Source: CAVVAL01 sp963742725
GTDB lineage: Bacteria; Actinomycetota; Actinomycetes; Mycobacteriales; Cryptosporangiaceae
Assembly: GCA_963742725.1 (NCBI GenBank)
Contig: CAVUMX010000001.1
Location: 2,046,001 to 2,110,000 of the forward strand
Length of the DNA: 64,000 nucleotides
Direction of reading: 5' to 3'
Both the position numbers and the translations under genes were made by a program. Under the pieces are notes generated by a model. It ran no database searches, had not been told where the DNA came from, and saw only the letters and a list, made by a program, of their open reading frames with translations. Of the stretch, positions 25,520 through 34,386 are shown one piece after another (position 1 is the stretch's first letter; each line of letters begins with the position of its first letter).

Positions 25520-26671
25520 CTAGAGGCCGAGCTCGCGGGCGATGAGCATGCGCTGCACCTCGGACGTGCCCTCGCCGATCTCCAGGATCTTCGAGTCACG
25601 CCACATCCGGGCCACCGGAAACTCGTTCATGAACCCGTAGCCGCCGTGCACCTGGGTCGCCTCGCGCGCGTTCGTGACCGCGCTCTCGGACGAGTACAGC
25701 TTGGCGATGGCGGCCTGCTTCTTGAACGGCTCGCCGGCGAGCATCCGAGCGGCCGCGTCGTAGTAGGCGAGACGGGCGGTGTGCGCCCGCAGCTCCATGT
25801 CGGCGATCTTGAAGGCGATGGCCTGGTTCGCGCCGATCGGACGTCCGAACGCGTGCCGCTCGCGCGCGTACTTCACGGACTCGTCGACGCAGCCCTGCGC
25901 CAGGCCGACGCCGAGTGCGGAGATCGCGATCCGTCCCTCGTCGAGGATCCGCAGGAACTGGGCGTACCCGCGGCCGCGCTCGCCGAGCAGGTTCGCCGCC
26001 GGGACCCGGCAGTCCACGAAGGACAGTTCACGGGTGTCGGACGCGTTCCAGCCGACCTTCGAGTACTTCTTGCTGACGGTGAAGCCCGGGGTGCCGCTCG
26101 GGACGATGATCGACGAGATCTCCTTGCGCCCGTCCTCCGTCTCGCCGGTGACGGCGGTGACCGTGACCAGCGCGGTGATGTCCGTACCGGAGTTCGTGAT
26201 GAACGCCTTGGTCCCGTTGATGACCCACTCGTCGCCGTCGAGGACGGCCTTCGTCTGGGTGGCACCGGCGTCCGAACCGCCGCCGGGCTCGGTCAGGCCG
26301 AACGCACCCATCGCCTCGCCGCTGCACAGCTTCGGCAGCCACTCGCGCTTCTGGGCCTCGGTGCCGAACCGGTAGATCGGCATCGCGCCCAGGCTGACGG
26401 CCGCTTCCAGGGTGATCGCCACGGACGAGTCGACCCGGGCCAGTTCCTCCAGCGCCAGGCACAGCGCGAAGTAGTCGCCGCCCATGCCGCCGTACTCCTC
26501 GGCGAACGGCAGCCCGAACAGCCCCATCTCACCCATCCGGCGGACGATCTCGTACGGGAACTCGCAGTTCTCGTACAGCTCGCCGATCTGCGGCGCCACG
26601 ACCTTGTGCGCGAACTCCTCGACCGTCCCGCGCAACGCCTCGTACTCACCTGAAAGCCGAAAATCAACCAT
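25520..26671 (-). CDS. Acyl-CoA dehydrogenase, probably isovaleryl/short-branched type
   Basis: The protein is 383 aa, an FAD enzyme that introduces a trans-2 double bond into acyl-CoA. Family segments are AFGLTEPGGGSDAG, DEWVINGTKAFITNSG, HGGYGFMNEFPVARMWRDSK and ILEIGEGTSEVQRMLIAREL. It is 30 bp downstream of the carboxylase beta gene on the same strand. In leucine breakdown it would make 3-methylcrotonyl-CoA for that carboxylase. Substrate assignment rests on context. Confidence 0.92.
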   Translation of the reverse strand: MVDFRLSGEYEALRGTVEEFAHKVVAPQIGELYENCEFPYEIVRRMGEMGLFGLPFAEEYGGMGGDYFALCLALEELARVDSSVAITLEAAVSLGAMPIYRFGTEAQKREWLPKLCSGEAMGAFGLTEPGGGSDAGATQTKAVLDGDEWVINGTKAFITNSGTDITALVTVTAVTGETEDGRKEISSIIVPSGTPGFTVSKKYSKVGWNASDTRELSFVDCRVPAANLLGERGRGYAQFLRILDEGRIAISALGVGLAQGCVDESVKYARERHAFGRPIGANQAIAFKIADMELRAHTARLAYYDAAARMLAGEPFKKQAAIAKLYSSESAVTNAREATQVHGGYGFMNEFPVARMWRDSKILEIGEGTSEVQRMLIARELGL

Positions 26672-26701
26672 GGTTACTGTCCTTTGATCGAAACCTGGAG
26701 C

Positions 26702-28237
26702 TCACACAGGGGTGACGCCGTGACGGCGGCGGGAGAAGGAGCGGTCCTTGGTGCGGGCGGCGGCGAAACGCTGGATCAGTTCGTCGCGGAGTTCGTGCGG
26801 TTCGACGAGCGCGTCGACGACGAGTTCGGCGGCGAGGTGGACGATGTCGATGTCCTCCTCGTACTCGGCGCGCTTGGCCTTGACGAACGCGTCGCGCTCT
26901 TCGTCGTCCATGGCCGCGATCTTGTTGGCGTAGACGGCGTTGACGGCCGCTTCGGCGCCCATGACGGCGATCTTGGCCGTGGGCAGCGCGATCGTGGCGT
27001 CGGGTTCGAAGCCGGGGCCGGCCATGGCGTAGAGCCCCGCGCCGTACGCCTTGCGGACGACGACGCAGATCTTCGGGACGGTCGCCTCGCTGACGGCGGT
27101 GATCATCTTGGCGCCGTGCCGGATGATGCCCTGCTTCTCGACGACGCTGCCGACCATGAAGCCGGGGACGTCGGACAGGAACAGCAGCGGCACGTTGAAC
27201 GCGTCGCACAGCTGGACGAACCGGGTCGCCTTGTCGGCGGAGTCGACGAACAGCACGCCGCCCTTGAACATCGAGTTGTTGCCGACGACGCCGACGACCT
27301 CGCCGTCGAGCCGGCCGAACCCGACGGTCAGCTCGCGGGCGTGGAGGGCGTGGATCTCGAAGAAGGAGCCTTCGTCGAGGATGCCCTTGGCGTACCGGCG
27401 CATGTCGAACGCCTGGCGCTCGCTGTCGGGCACGAGCTTCGCCAGGTCCACGTTGGCCGGCGGGGCGGCGGGCGCGGACGGCGGGGTGCCCTGCCAGCTC
27501 GACGGTAGGTAGGAGAGGTACGACTTGACCGTGGTGATCGCCTCGTCCTCGGTCTTGACGAGGAAGTGCCCGACCCCGGACTCCACACAGTGGACCTTCG
27601 CGCCGCCCATCGCTTCGAGCGTGGTCTTCTCGCCGGTGACCATCTCGACCATCCGGTCGGACCCGAGGTACATGCTGGCGTTGCCGTCGACCATGACGAC
27701 GACGTCGCAGAACGCGGGGATGTAGGCGCCGCCGGCGGCGGACGGTCCGAACAGCGCGCACACCTGGGGGATCGAGCCGGACGCGCGCACCTGGTTCCAG
27801 AAGATCTTGCCGGCGCCGCGCCGGCCGGGGAACAGGTCGACCTGGTCGGTGATGCGGGCGCCGGCCGAGTCGACGAGGTAGACCATCGGCACGCTCGTGG
27901 CGTACGCCTTCTCGATGATGCGGATGATCTTCTCGACGGTCCGCGCGCCCCAGGATCCGGCCTTGACCGTGGAGTCGTTGGCCATCACGCACACCGGACG
28001 GCCGTCGACCCGGGCGATCCCGGTGACGACGCCGTCGGCGGGGAGGCCGTCGGCGAGCGCGTTGGCGTAGCCGCCGTCCTCGACGAACGATCCCTCGTCG
28101 ACGAGCAGCCGGATGCGTTCCCGGGCGAACAGCTTGCCCTTCGCGGCGTTGGCGGCGTGGTACTTCTCCGCACCGCCGGCCTCGATTCGGGCGCGATGTG
28201 CGTCGAGCGGGTGGGTGGCGTCGGGTTCCGGCGACAC
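26702..28237 (-). CDS. Acyl-CoA carboxylase carboxyltransferase (beta) subunit, methylcrotonyl-CoA-like
   Basis: The protein is 511 aa with tandem crotonase-fold halves. The N half includes YLVDSAGARITDQVDLFPGR and the C half LLFLSDVPGFMVGSVVEKQG and MAGPGFEPDATIALPTAKIA. It transfers CO2 from carboxybiotin to acyl-CoA. GTG at 28237 has GGAGGA. An operator-like TGAACGATCGTTA lies about 45 bp upstream. The matching biotin carboxylase is 4 kb away at 32.3-33.6 kb. A methylcrotonyl-CoA role is inferred from the HMG-CoA lyase and dehydrogenase in the set. Confidence 0.92.
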   Translation of the reverse strand: MSPEPDATHPLDAHRARIEAGGAEKYHAANAAKGKLFARERIRLLVDEGSFVEDGGYANALADGLPADGVVTGIARVDGRPVCVMANDSTVKAGSWGARTVEKIIRIIEKAYATSVPMVYLVDSAGARITDQVDLFPGRRGAGKIFWNQVRASGSIPQVCALFGPSAAGGAYIPAFCDVVVMVDGNASMYLGSDRMVEMVTGEKTTLEAMGGAKVHCVESGVGHFLVKTEDEAITTVKSYLSYLPSSWQGTPPSAPAAPPANVDLAKLVPDSERQAFDMRRYAKGILDEGSFFEIHALHARELTVGFGRLDGEVVGVVGNNSMFKGGVLFVDSADKATRFVQLCDAFNVPLLFLSDVPGFMVGSVVEKQGIIRHGAKMITAVSEATVPKICVVVRKAYGAGLYAMAGPGFEPDATIALPTAKIAVMGAEAAVNAVYANKIAAMDDEERDAFVKAKRAEYEEDIDIVHLAAELVVDALVEPHELRDELIQRFAAARTKDRSFSRRRHGVTPV

Positions 28238-28280
28238 GGACGTCCTCCGAGCGGTCTGCCGGGGTCTCCGGCTCCTGACC

Positions 28281-28293
28281 TGAACGATCGTTA
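28281..28293. promoter_or_regulatory. TetR-type operator upstream of carboxylase beta
   Basis: TGAACGATCGTTA is identical to the site at 33652-33664 and shares its core with the perfect palindrome at 34330-34345. It lies about 45 bp upstream of the carboxylase beta start and probably binds the TetR protein encoded at 33.7-34.3 kb. Confidence 0.7.
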
Positions 28294-28315
28294 GGGTACC
28301 GCACTTCCGCCGAGT

Positions 28316-28364
28316 TTCGGACTTTTGAGGGTCGCGAGGGCCGCGGAACCCTCAAAAGTCCGAA
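28316..28364. terminator. Perfect 17-bp hairpin downstream of the DUF5937 regulator gene
   Basis: TTCGGACTTTTGAGGGT (28316-28332) pairs exactly with its complement at 28348-28364 around a 15-nt loop. It follows the regulator stop (28388) on the minus strand and precedes the beta-subunit promoter, so it should insulate the two. Confidence 0.65.
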
Positions 28365-28387
28365 GGTCGGCGCGCATGCCGGCAGCC

Positions 28388-29389
28388 TCAGCGGGAGGCT
28401 GTCACAAGCGCGTCCGCGAGGGTGGTCCGGGCGTGGACGGTGCGGCGGCCGACGCGCTGGGTCGTCACCAGTCCGGCGCCGCGGAGGGCGGCCACGTGCT
28501 GGCTGATCGCGCCGGCCGTGACCCCGAGACGTTCCGCCAGCTCACCGGTGGCGGCCGGCCCGGACAGGGCGGTCAGCAGGTCTGCCCGGGTACGGCCGAG
28601 CGCGCCAGCCAAACCTGCCGAGGACGTGCACTCACCGGCCTCCCACAGGGTGGCGACGCCGCGCGCCGGGTAGATCAGCGTGGGCTGCCACGGCTCGTCG
28701 TCCATGACGAGGACGCTCGGCCACGCGAACGCGCATGGCACCAGCACCATCCCCTGCCCGTCGAGCGCGATCTCCTTCGTGTACTTCTTGTCGACGGTGA
28801 GTTCCTCGCCGTCCCACCGGACGTCCCTGTGGAGGTCGGCGAACAGCGCGTGGGCGCCGCCGATGGCGAGCTGGCGGCTGCGGTAGAGGACGTCGGCGTC
28901 GAGGTGCGCGCGGAGCCGGGGCCAGTGCTGTTCGACGGCCAGCTGCCAGTAGGCGTCGAGGGTTTCGCGCATCTCGACGAGATACCGACCCGGCGACGCG
29001 GCGACCCGGGCCCGGGTCTCCTCGGTGGCGATCCGCTCGGGCAGCGTGCCGGACCGGCAGCCCGTCATGTTGCCCATGTCGTTGACCACCTGCGCGTGGG
29101 GCGTGGCGGCGATGGTGGCCAGCTCGTCGGCGAACTCCGGGAGTGGCGTGGTGGGCGGCGGCGTCAGGAAGTCGGGGATGTAGGACGTGGGCGGCACCAG
29201 CGCGAACAGCAGCGACAGGTCGAGCCCGGACGATCGCAGGGCCGCCTTCGTCTGGTGCGCCCATCGCAGGTGGACGGCGTGCCGGCCTGGCGACTGGAGC
29301 ACGCGCAGGCTGGTGACGACCTCCCACAGCGGCGAGAACGCGAACCGGAGATGGGACATGTCGTGGGCAGTGAAGCGGGCCGTGAACAC
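28388..29389 (-). CDS. DUF5937 + ArsR-type HTH transcriptional regulator
   Basis: The protein is 333 aa. The N-terminal DUF5937 region begins FTARFTAHDMSHLRFAFSPLWE. A C-terminal winged helix (LAERLGVTAGAISQHVAALRGAGLVTTQRVGRR) is of ArsR type. It is divergent from an MFS gene with a 62-bp gap containing an inverted repeat, the usual layout of a repressor controlling an exporter. GTG at 29389 is the start used. Confidence 0.87.
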   Translation of the reverse strand: MFTARFTAHDMSHLRFAFSPLWEVVTSLRVLQSPGRHAVHLRWAHQTKAALRSSGLDLSLLFALVPPTSYIPDFLTPPPTTPLPEFADELATIAATPHAQVVNDMGNMTGCRSGTLPERIATEETRARVAASPGRYLVEMRETLDAYWQLAVEQHWPRLRAHLDADVLYRSRQLAIGGAHALFADLHRDVRWDGEELTVDKKYTKEIALDGQGMVLVPCAFAWPSVLVMDDEPWQPTLIYPARGVATLWEAGECTSSAGLAGALGRTRADLLTALSGPAATGELAERLGVTAGAISQHVAALRGAGLVTTQRVGRRTVHARTTLADALVTASR

Positions 29390-29397
29390 ACCTTCAG

Positions 29398-29413
29398 TTT
29401 AGCTCTGGCTAAA
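29398..29413. promoter_or_regulatory. Inverted repeat between regulator and MFS gene
   Basis: TTTAGC-N4-GCTAAA is a perfect 6-bp inverted repeat 9 bp from the regulator start and about 40 bp from the MFS start. It is a likely autoregulatory operator. Confidence 0.5.
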
Positions 29414-29451
29414 GAGTTGGCCAGCCCTGGATAGCTCCTCAGGATCAGTAC

Positions 29452-30699
29452 ATGACCACCACGGACGCGCGGCCCATACCCGGCCGGCAACGAACCTTCG
29501 GCGGCCTACCCAGGCAATTCTGGTTCCAGTGGGTCGGGATGCTCGTCAACCGGCTCGGCATGTTCGTCCAGCCGTTCCTCGTCCTGTACCTGACCGACGC
29601 GCGCGGCCTGAGCGTGCAGCAGGCCGGCACGCTCGTCGCGATCTGGGGGTCGGGCGCGCTCATCGGTCCGCTGCTCGGCGGCTGGCTCGCCGACCGGATC
29701 GGACGCCGCGCCACGATGGCCGGCGCCATGCTCGCCGCCGCCGCGAGCCTGGCCGCGCTCGGCGCCGCCCAGAGCATCCCGGCCATCGCCGTCGCCGCCT
29801 TCTTCGCCGGCGTCACGGCCGACATGTACCGGCCGGCGGCGAGCGCCCTGGTAGCGGACATCGTCCCGCCAGAGGACCGGGCGCGGGCGTTCGGGCTCCT
29901 GTTCTGGGCGATCAACCTCGGCTTCGCGGTCGCGGCGACGGCCGGCGGCTTCCTGGCCAGCAAGGGGTACGGCCTGCTCTTCGCCATCGACGCCATCAGC
30001 TGCGTGATCTTCGGCGCGCTGATCTGGTTCGGCGTGCGGCACGAGACCCGGCCAGCGCCCGCTTCCAAGGACACGCCCAAGGTCGGCTACCGGACGGCGC
30101 TGCGCGACCGGACGCTCGTCTGGCTGCTCGGCCTGACGCTGCTCTACGGATCGGTCTACGACCAGGCGTACATCACCCTGCCGCTGGCCATCCGCGACGC
30201 CGGCCTGCCGACGTCCAGCTACGGCACGGTGATCGCGCTCAACGGCATCGTGATCGTCGCGCTCCAGCCGTTCCTCACGCCCCGGCTCATGAGGTTCCGG
30301 CCGACGACCGTCCTCGCGGCCGCCAGCTTCCTCGTCGCCGCCGGCATGGCCGCCACCGGACTGGCGCGGGGGCCAGTCACGTTCGGCGTCACCGTGGTGA
30401 TCTGGACGCTCGGCGAGATCGCCGTCGCCGGCCTACTCGGCGCCATGACCGCGGAGCTGGCGCCGCCGCAGGCGCGCGGGCGGTACCAGGGACTGTTCAC
30501 GCTGTCGTGGGCGGCGTCCGGTCTCGTCGGCCCGGTCGTGGGCACTGCGGTGTACGGCGGCGTGGCGCCGGCCGCGCTCTGGCTCAGCTGCCTCGCGGCC
30601 GGGTTCGTACTGGCCGCCGGGTACCTGTACGTCGGCCGCTCCCTGGAGGCGCGTGACGCGAGGCGGCCCGACCCCGCTCCCAGGGCCGGGCCGCCGTGA
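29452..30699 (+). CDS. MFS transporter
   Basis: The protein is 415 aa with about 12 transmembrane helices. Motif A is seen as GGWLADRIGRRATMAGAML, and the N-terminus WFQWVGMLVNRLGMFVQPFLV-type pattern is typical of MDR-like MFS proteins. It is divergent from a DUF5937/ArsR regulator that probably controls it. The substrate is unknown; export of a small hydrophobic compound is a reasonable guess. The 3' end is 3 bp from the convergent phospholipase stop. Confidence 0.9.
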   Translation: MTTTDARPIPGRQRTFGGLPRQFWFQWVGMLVNRLGMFVQPFLVLYLTDARGLSVQQAGTLVAIWGSGALIGPLLGGWLADRIGRRATMAGAMLAAAASLAALGAAQSIPAIAVAAFFAGVTADMYRPAASALVADIVPPEDRARAFGLLFWAINLGFAVAATAGGFLASKGYGLLFAIDAISCVIFGALIWFGVRHETRPAPASKDTPKVGYRTALRDRTLVWLLGLTLLYGSVYDQAYITLPLAIRDAGLPTSSYGTVIALNGIVIVALQPFLTPRLMRFRPTTVLAAASFLVAAGMAATGLARGPVTFGVTVVIWTLGEIAVAGLLGAMTAELAPPQARGRYQGLFTLSWAASGLVGPVVGTAVYGGVAPAALWLSCLAAGFVLAAGYLYVGRSLEARDARRPDPAPRAGPP

Positions 30700-30702
30700 G
30701 GG

Positions 30703-31188
30703 TCAGGCCGCTGCGGCGATCCGGTCCAGTTCGGACCGCGGCACCAGCAGCGCGCCGAACTTCTTGACCGCCTGGTAGTAGGTCCAGGCCGTGGCGAGGC
30801 ACGTGTTGCGCGGGACGGTCGAGTACCGCGCGCAGACCTGCTTCATGTCGAAGTAGAAGGCGTCGTCCACACGCGCCTTGTTGGCCGGGAAGGCGTTGAG
30901 CCGCTTGAAGTTGCGGTACCCGAAGTCGTGGCGATAGCAGGAGAGCCGGAAGTCGAAGCCGAGCGGCTGGTCCGGACTGGACGAGCAGAAGTCGGTGGAC
31001 CAGTCGAAGCCGTAGGAACTCCATCGAGCCTGGTAGACCCGGGCGCCGTTCCAGGCACCCTGGCTGGCGGAGGTCGGCTGGGTCCAGGCGGTCGCGACCT
31101 GTAGCCGTTCGGCTTGGGTCGCGGCATGCGCGGGGGTGGCGAACACGAACACGGTCGCGAACGCGACGGCAGCAGCGAGCAGACGCAT
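30703..31188 (-). CDS. Secreted prokaryotic phospholipase A2
   Basis: The protein is 161 aa. A signal peptide (MRLLAAAVAFATVFVFATPAHA) precedes a PLA2 domain with the catalytic motif CYRHDFGYRN, whose His-Asp pair activates water, plus other cysteines (DFCSS, QVCARY, NTCLAT) for disulfides. It would release fatty acids from the sn-2 position of phospholipids outside the cell. ATG at 31188 is chosen because it starts the signal peptide; GAGGTG lies upstream. It interrupts the acyl-CoA catabolic set. Confidence 0.9.
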   Translation of the reverse strand: MRLLAAAVAFATVFVFATPAHAATQAERLQVATAWTQPTSASQGAWNGARVYQARWSSYGFDWSTDFCSSSPDQPLGFDFRLSCYRHDFGYRNFKRLNAFPANKARVDDAFYFDMKQVCARYSTVPRNTCLATAWTYYQAVKKFGALLVPRSELDRIAAAA

Positions 31189-31375
31189 GGGGCACCTCGC
31201 GAGAACCAATGTGGCCCGGCCGGTGTGTGGCCGACCGGTTCCTGCCCGCGCCGGGGCAGGGTCGCGTGATCGACTGACGTCGGCGGGTCGCGCCGGACGT
31301 CAGCCCGGTGAGGTGAAATGGAGCCGGCGGCGGGTCGCCGTCCGACTTGCCCTAATGATGCGACAAAAGTGCTGG

Positions 31376-32299
31376 CTAGATGCCGGATTCAGTGAGGCGG
31401 GTGCGCGGACCCGCGCGGAGGACGCCGCTCGGCAGTTCGCGGCCGGCGATCCGCTCGGCGCTGCGGGCCACCTCGATCAGCGCGTCGAGGTCGACGCCCG
31501 TCCGGATGCCCATGTCCTCGACCATGTGAACCAGCTCCTCGCTCGCGAGGTTGCCGGTGGCACCCGGGGCGTACGGGCAGCCGCCGAGCCCGCCGACGCT
31601 GGCGTCGAACTCGGTGATGCCGAGTTGCATCGCGGCGAGCACGTTCGCCAGGGCGGTGCCGCGCGTGTTGTGGAAGTGCAGCAGCAGCGGGATGTCCGGG
31701 TGCTTGGCCCGGACGGCGCTGACCAGCGCGGTCACCCGGCCGGGGGTCGCCATGCCGGTGGTGTCGCCGAACGCGATCCGGTCGGCGCCGTCGGCCACCG
31801 CGCGGTCGACGACGGACACGACGCGCTCGACCGGGACATCACCCTCGAACGGGCATCCGAACGACGTGGCCACGATGACCTCGCACGTCGCGCCGGCGCC
31901 GTGCAGCAGCTCGATCAGGCCGGTGATGTCGTCCAGCGATTCGGCGGTCGTCCGGTTCACGTTGCGCTTGTTGTGGGTGTCGCTGGCCGAGACGACGACC
32001 TCGATCTCGGTGAACCCGGCGCCCAGTGCCCGCTGGGCGCCGCGGCTGTTCGGCACAAGCGCCGAGTAGCGGACGTCCGGGTTGCGGGTGATGCCTGCCC
32101 ACACCTCGTCCGCGTCGGCCATCTGCGGGATGGCCTTCGGGTGGACGAAGCTCACCGCCTCGATCCGCTTGACGCCCGTCGCCGAGAGCGCGTCGATCAG
32201 CTCGATCTTGGCCTGGGTCGGGACCGGTTCCTCGTTCTGCAGCCCGTCCCGGGGCCCGACCTCCCGCAGCGAGATCGCGCCGGGCAAGGGCAGCGTCAT
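31376..32299 (-). CDS. Hydroxymethylglutaryl-CoA lyase
   Basis: The protein is 307 aa, a TIM-barrel lyase splitting HMG-CoA to acetyl-CoA and acetoacetate. The start of the barrel is SLREVGPRDGLQNE, and the catalytic-cysteine loop is GLGGCPYAPGATGNLASEEL near residue 245. LHFHNTRGTALAN holds the metal-binding histidines. It overlaps the biotin carboxylase stop (ATGA). This is the last step of leucine degradation. Confidence 0.94.
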   Translation of the reverse strand: MTLPLPGAISLREVGPRDGLQNEEPVPTQAKIELIDALSATGVKRIEAVSFVHPKAIPQMADADEVWAGITRNPDVRYSALVPNSRGAQRALGAGFTEIEVVVSASDTHNKRNVNRTTAESLDDITGLIELLHGAGATCEVIVATSFGCPFEGDVPVERVVSVVDRAVADGADRIAFGDTTGMATPGRVTALVSAVRAKHPDIPLLLHFHNTRGTALANVLAAMQLGITEFDASVGGLGGCPYAPGATGNLASEELVHMVEDMGIRTGVDLDALIEVARSAERIAGRELPSGVLRAGPRTRLTESGI

Positions 32300-33627
32300 C
32301 GCATGCGCCCGACGATGCCGGTGTCGTAGTCACCGGAGACGAACTCGGGGTTCTCGAGCAGCTCGGCGAAGAACGGCAGGTTGCACTTCGGACCGGTGAT
32401 CTCGAAGCCGGCGACCGCCTTGCGCGCCCGTTCCAGCGCCTCCGCCCGGTTGGCGCCGTGAACGATCAGCTTCGCCATGAGCGAGTCGTAGAACGGCGTA
32501 ACGGTCGTGCCGGCCGCGTACCCGGAGTCGACGCGCACGCCCTCGCCACTCGGCTCGACCCAGGTCGCGACGGCGCCAGGACCAGGCAGGAACCGCTTGG
32601 GGTCCTCGGCGTTGATCCGGAGCTCGATGGCGTGGCCGGTTGGCTGGAGACCGTCCAGGCCCGGGTCCTCGCCGGACGCGATCCGCAACTGGGCCTCGAC
32701 CAGGTCGACGCCGAAGACGGCCTCGGTGATGGGGTGCTCGACCTGGAGCCGGGTGTTCATCTCCAGGAAGACGAAGTCGCCGCTGGTGGGGTCGACCAGG
32801 CACTCGACGGTGCCGGCGTTGCGGTACCCGACGGCCTCGCCGGCCTTCACAGCGGCGGCGAGCATGCGTTCGCGCAGCTCAGGCGTGACACCGGGGGACG
32901 GCGTCTCCTCGGCGACCTTCTGGTTGCGGCGCTGCACGGAGCAGTCCCGCTCGCCGAGCGCGATGACACGGCCGTCCGCGAGACCCAGGATCTGGACCTC
33001 GACGTGCCGCACGCGGGGGAAGTACCGCTCCAGCAGGACGCTCTCGTCGCCGAACATGCGCTCGGCGAAGCCCAGGATCTTCTCGTGCTGTGCACGCAGC
33101 TCGTCGGGGTCGGCGGCGACCGCCATCCCCATGCCGCCACCGCCCGCGGCGGCCTTGACCATGATCGGATAGCCGATCGTCTCGGCGGCGGCCAGCGCTG
33201 AGTCGATGTCGGCCACCGGCTCGCGGGTGCCGGACGACACCGGGACGCCGGCGTCCGCCATCAGGTTTCGGGCGTTGATCTTGTCGCCCATGCGCTCGAT
33301 CGCGGCGGGCGGCGGGCCGACCCAGATGAGCCCGGCCTCTTCGACGGCGAGCGCGAAGGCCGCGTTCTCGGAGAGGAAGCCGTAGCCGGGGTGGATGGCC
33401 TGAGCGCCGGTCTGCTCGGCGGCGGCGAGCACCGCGGCACTGTTGCGGTACGACTCGGCGGGGCTCGCCGGGCCGATGCAGACGGCCTCATCGGCTTCAG
33501 CGACGAAGGGCATGTCCGCGTCCGCCTCGGAGTACACGGCGATCGCCCGGACGCCGAGCCGGCGCGCCGTCCGGATGACGCGGCGAGCGATCTCACCACG
33601 GTTGGCGACCAGTACCGACTCGATCAT
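32296..33627 (-). CDS. Biotin carboxylase (acyl-CoA carboxylase alpha), lacking a BCCP domain
   Basis: The protein is 443 aa. The biotin carboxylase domain is complete: the N-terminal fold EIARRVIRTARRLGVRAIAV, the ATP-grasp glycine loop KAAAGGGGMGM, EMNTRLQVEHPITEAVFG, and RINAEDPKRFLPGPG. It ends near TGIVGRMR. There is no C-terminal biotinyl domain and no MKM motif, unlike typical 600-700 aa actinobacterial alpha subunits. Carboxybiotin must come from a carrier encoded elsewhere. An operator-like TGAACGATCGTTA sits 25 bp upstream. Confidence 0.93.
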   Translation of the reverse strand: MIESVLVANRGEIARRVIRTARRLGVRAIAVYSEADADMPFVAEADEAVCIGPASPAESYRNSAAVLAAAEQTGAQAIHPGYGFLSENAAFALAVEEAGLIWVGPPPAAIERMGDKINARNLMADAGVPVSSGTREPVADIDSALAAAETIGYPIMVKAAAGGGGMGMAVAADPDELRAQHEKILGFAERMFGDESVLLERYFPRVRHVEVQILGLADGRVIALGERDCSVQRRNQKVAEETPSPGVTPELRERMLAAAVKAGEAVGYRNAGTVECLVDPTSGDFVFLEMNTRLQVEHPITEAVFGVDLVEAQLRIASGEDPGLDGLQPTGHAIELRINAEDPKRFLPGPGAVATWVEPSGEGVRVDSGYAAGTTVTPFYDSLMAKLIVHGANRAEALERARKAVAGFEITGPKCNLPFFAELLENPEFVSGDYDTGIVGRMR

Positions 33628-33651
33628 TGCTTCGCCTCCACCATCGAAAAC

Positions 33652-33664
33652 TGAACGATCGTTA
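33652..33664. promoter_or_regulatory. TetR-type operator upstream of biotin carboxylase
   Basis: TGAACGATCGTTA, identical to the site at 28281, lies 25 bp upstream of the carboxylase start. Confidence 0.7.
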
Positions 33665-33697
33665 GGCTAGCGTGCTACTGACGCGTAACCCAGAGGT

Positions 33698-34297
33698 TCA
33701 TGCGCCGAGCAGCGCGGTGAGCGCCATCTGCCGCAGCAGGGTGGACACCGCCGCCCGCTCCAGCTGCGAATCCAGGAACGGCGTCGAGTTCATGAGGCCG
33801 AACGCGGCGTGCGCGGCGACCCGCGCCTCGGCCGGCGGCAGCTCGGCCCGCAGATCGGTGAGCACACCGACCCACTCTTCCACGTACAGCCGCTGGAGGC
33901 GCCGGATCGTGCGGCGGCTCTCGTCGGGCAGCCGGGCCAGTTCGTGCAGCTGGAGGGTGATTACGGCCGGATTGTCCAGGGCGAACGCCACGTGGAAGTC
34001 GACGAGGGACTCCAGCGCCTGGCGCGGATTCCGCGCGGACTCGACCCGCTTGCGGCCTTCGGCCAGCAGCCGCTCGCTGACCGGCGTGATCGCGGCGGCC
34101 AGCATGGCTTCCTTGCCGGCGAAGTGGTGGTAGAGCGCGGGGCCGGTCACGCCGGCGGCGGTGCCGATGTCGTCCATCGAGACGCCGTGGTAGCCGCGGG
34201 TGGCGAACAGGTGCACCGCGATCGCCAGAATCTCCTCGCGGCGGGACAAGCGCCGTCGCGGGCGGCCGTTCGCCGCGACCGTCTCCTCTGCCGTCAC
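33698..34297 (-). CDS. TetR-family transcriptional regulator of the acyl-CoA carboxylase genes
   Basis: The protein is 199 aa. The N-terminal HTH is SRREEILAIAVHLFATRGYH, MDDIGTAAGVTGPALYHHF, KEAMLAAAI. A helical ligand domain follows. GTG at 34297 begins VTAEETVAANG. Its own promoter contains a perfect palindrome GTGAACGATCGTTCAC at 34330, and matching half-variants precede the carboxylase subunits. It probably represses the set and responds to an acyl-CoA. Confidence 0.9.
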   Translation of the reverse strand: MTAEETVAANGRPRRRLSRREEILAIAVHLFATRGYHGVSMDDIGTAAGVTGPALYHHFAGKEAMLAAAITPVSERLLAEGRKRVESARNPRQALESLVDFHVAFALDNPAVITLQLHELARLPDESRRTIRRLQRLYVEEWVGVLTDLRAELPPAEARVAAHAAFGLMNSTPFLDSQLERAAVSTLLRQMALTALLGA

Positions 34298-34329
34298 GGG
34301 GTACAGCCTAGCGAGGGATGGAACCACCG

Positions 34330-34345
34330 GTGAACGATCGTTCAC
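34330..34345. promoter_or_regulatory. Perfect 16-bp palindromic operator upstream of tetR
   Basis: GTGAACGATCGTTCAC reads the same on both strands. It lies about 33 bp upstream of the tetR start and shares its core with the two sites before the carboxylase genes, indicating autoregulation. Confidence 0.75.
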
Positions 34346-34379
34346 CTGCCCCGGAGTCCCGGTTGCTCCGGGGCAGGTG
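34343..34379 (-). terminator. Hairpin downstream of secreted protein gene
   Basis: CACCTGCCCCGGAG pairs with CTCCGGGGCAGGTG around a 9-nt loop, a perfect 14-bp stem. It lies after the stop at 34387 and abuts the tetR operator. Confidence 0.7.
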
Positions 34380-34386
34380 AACGCGC

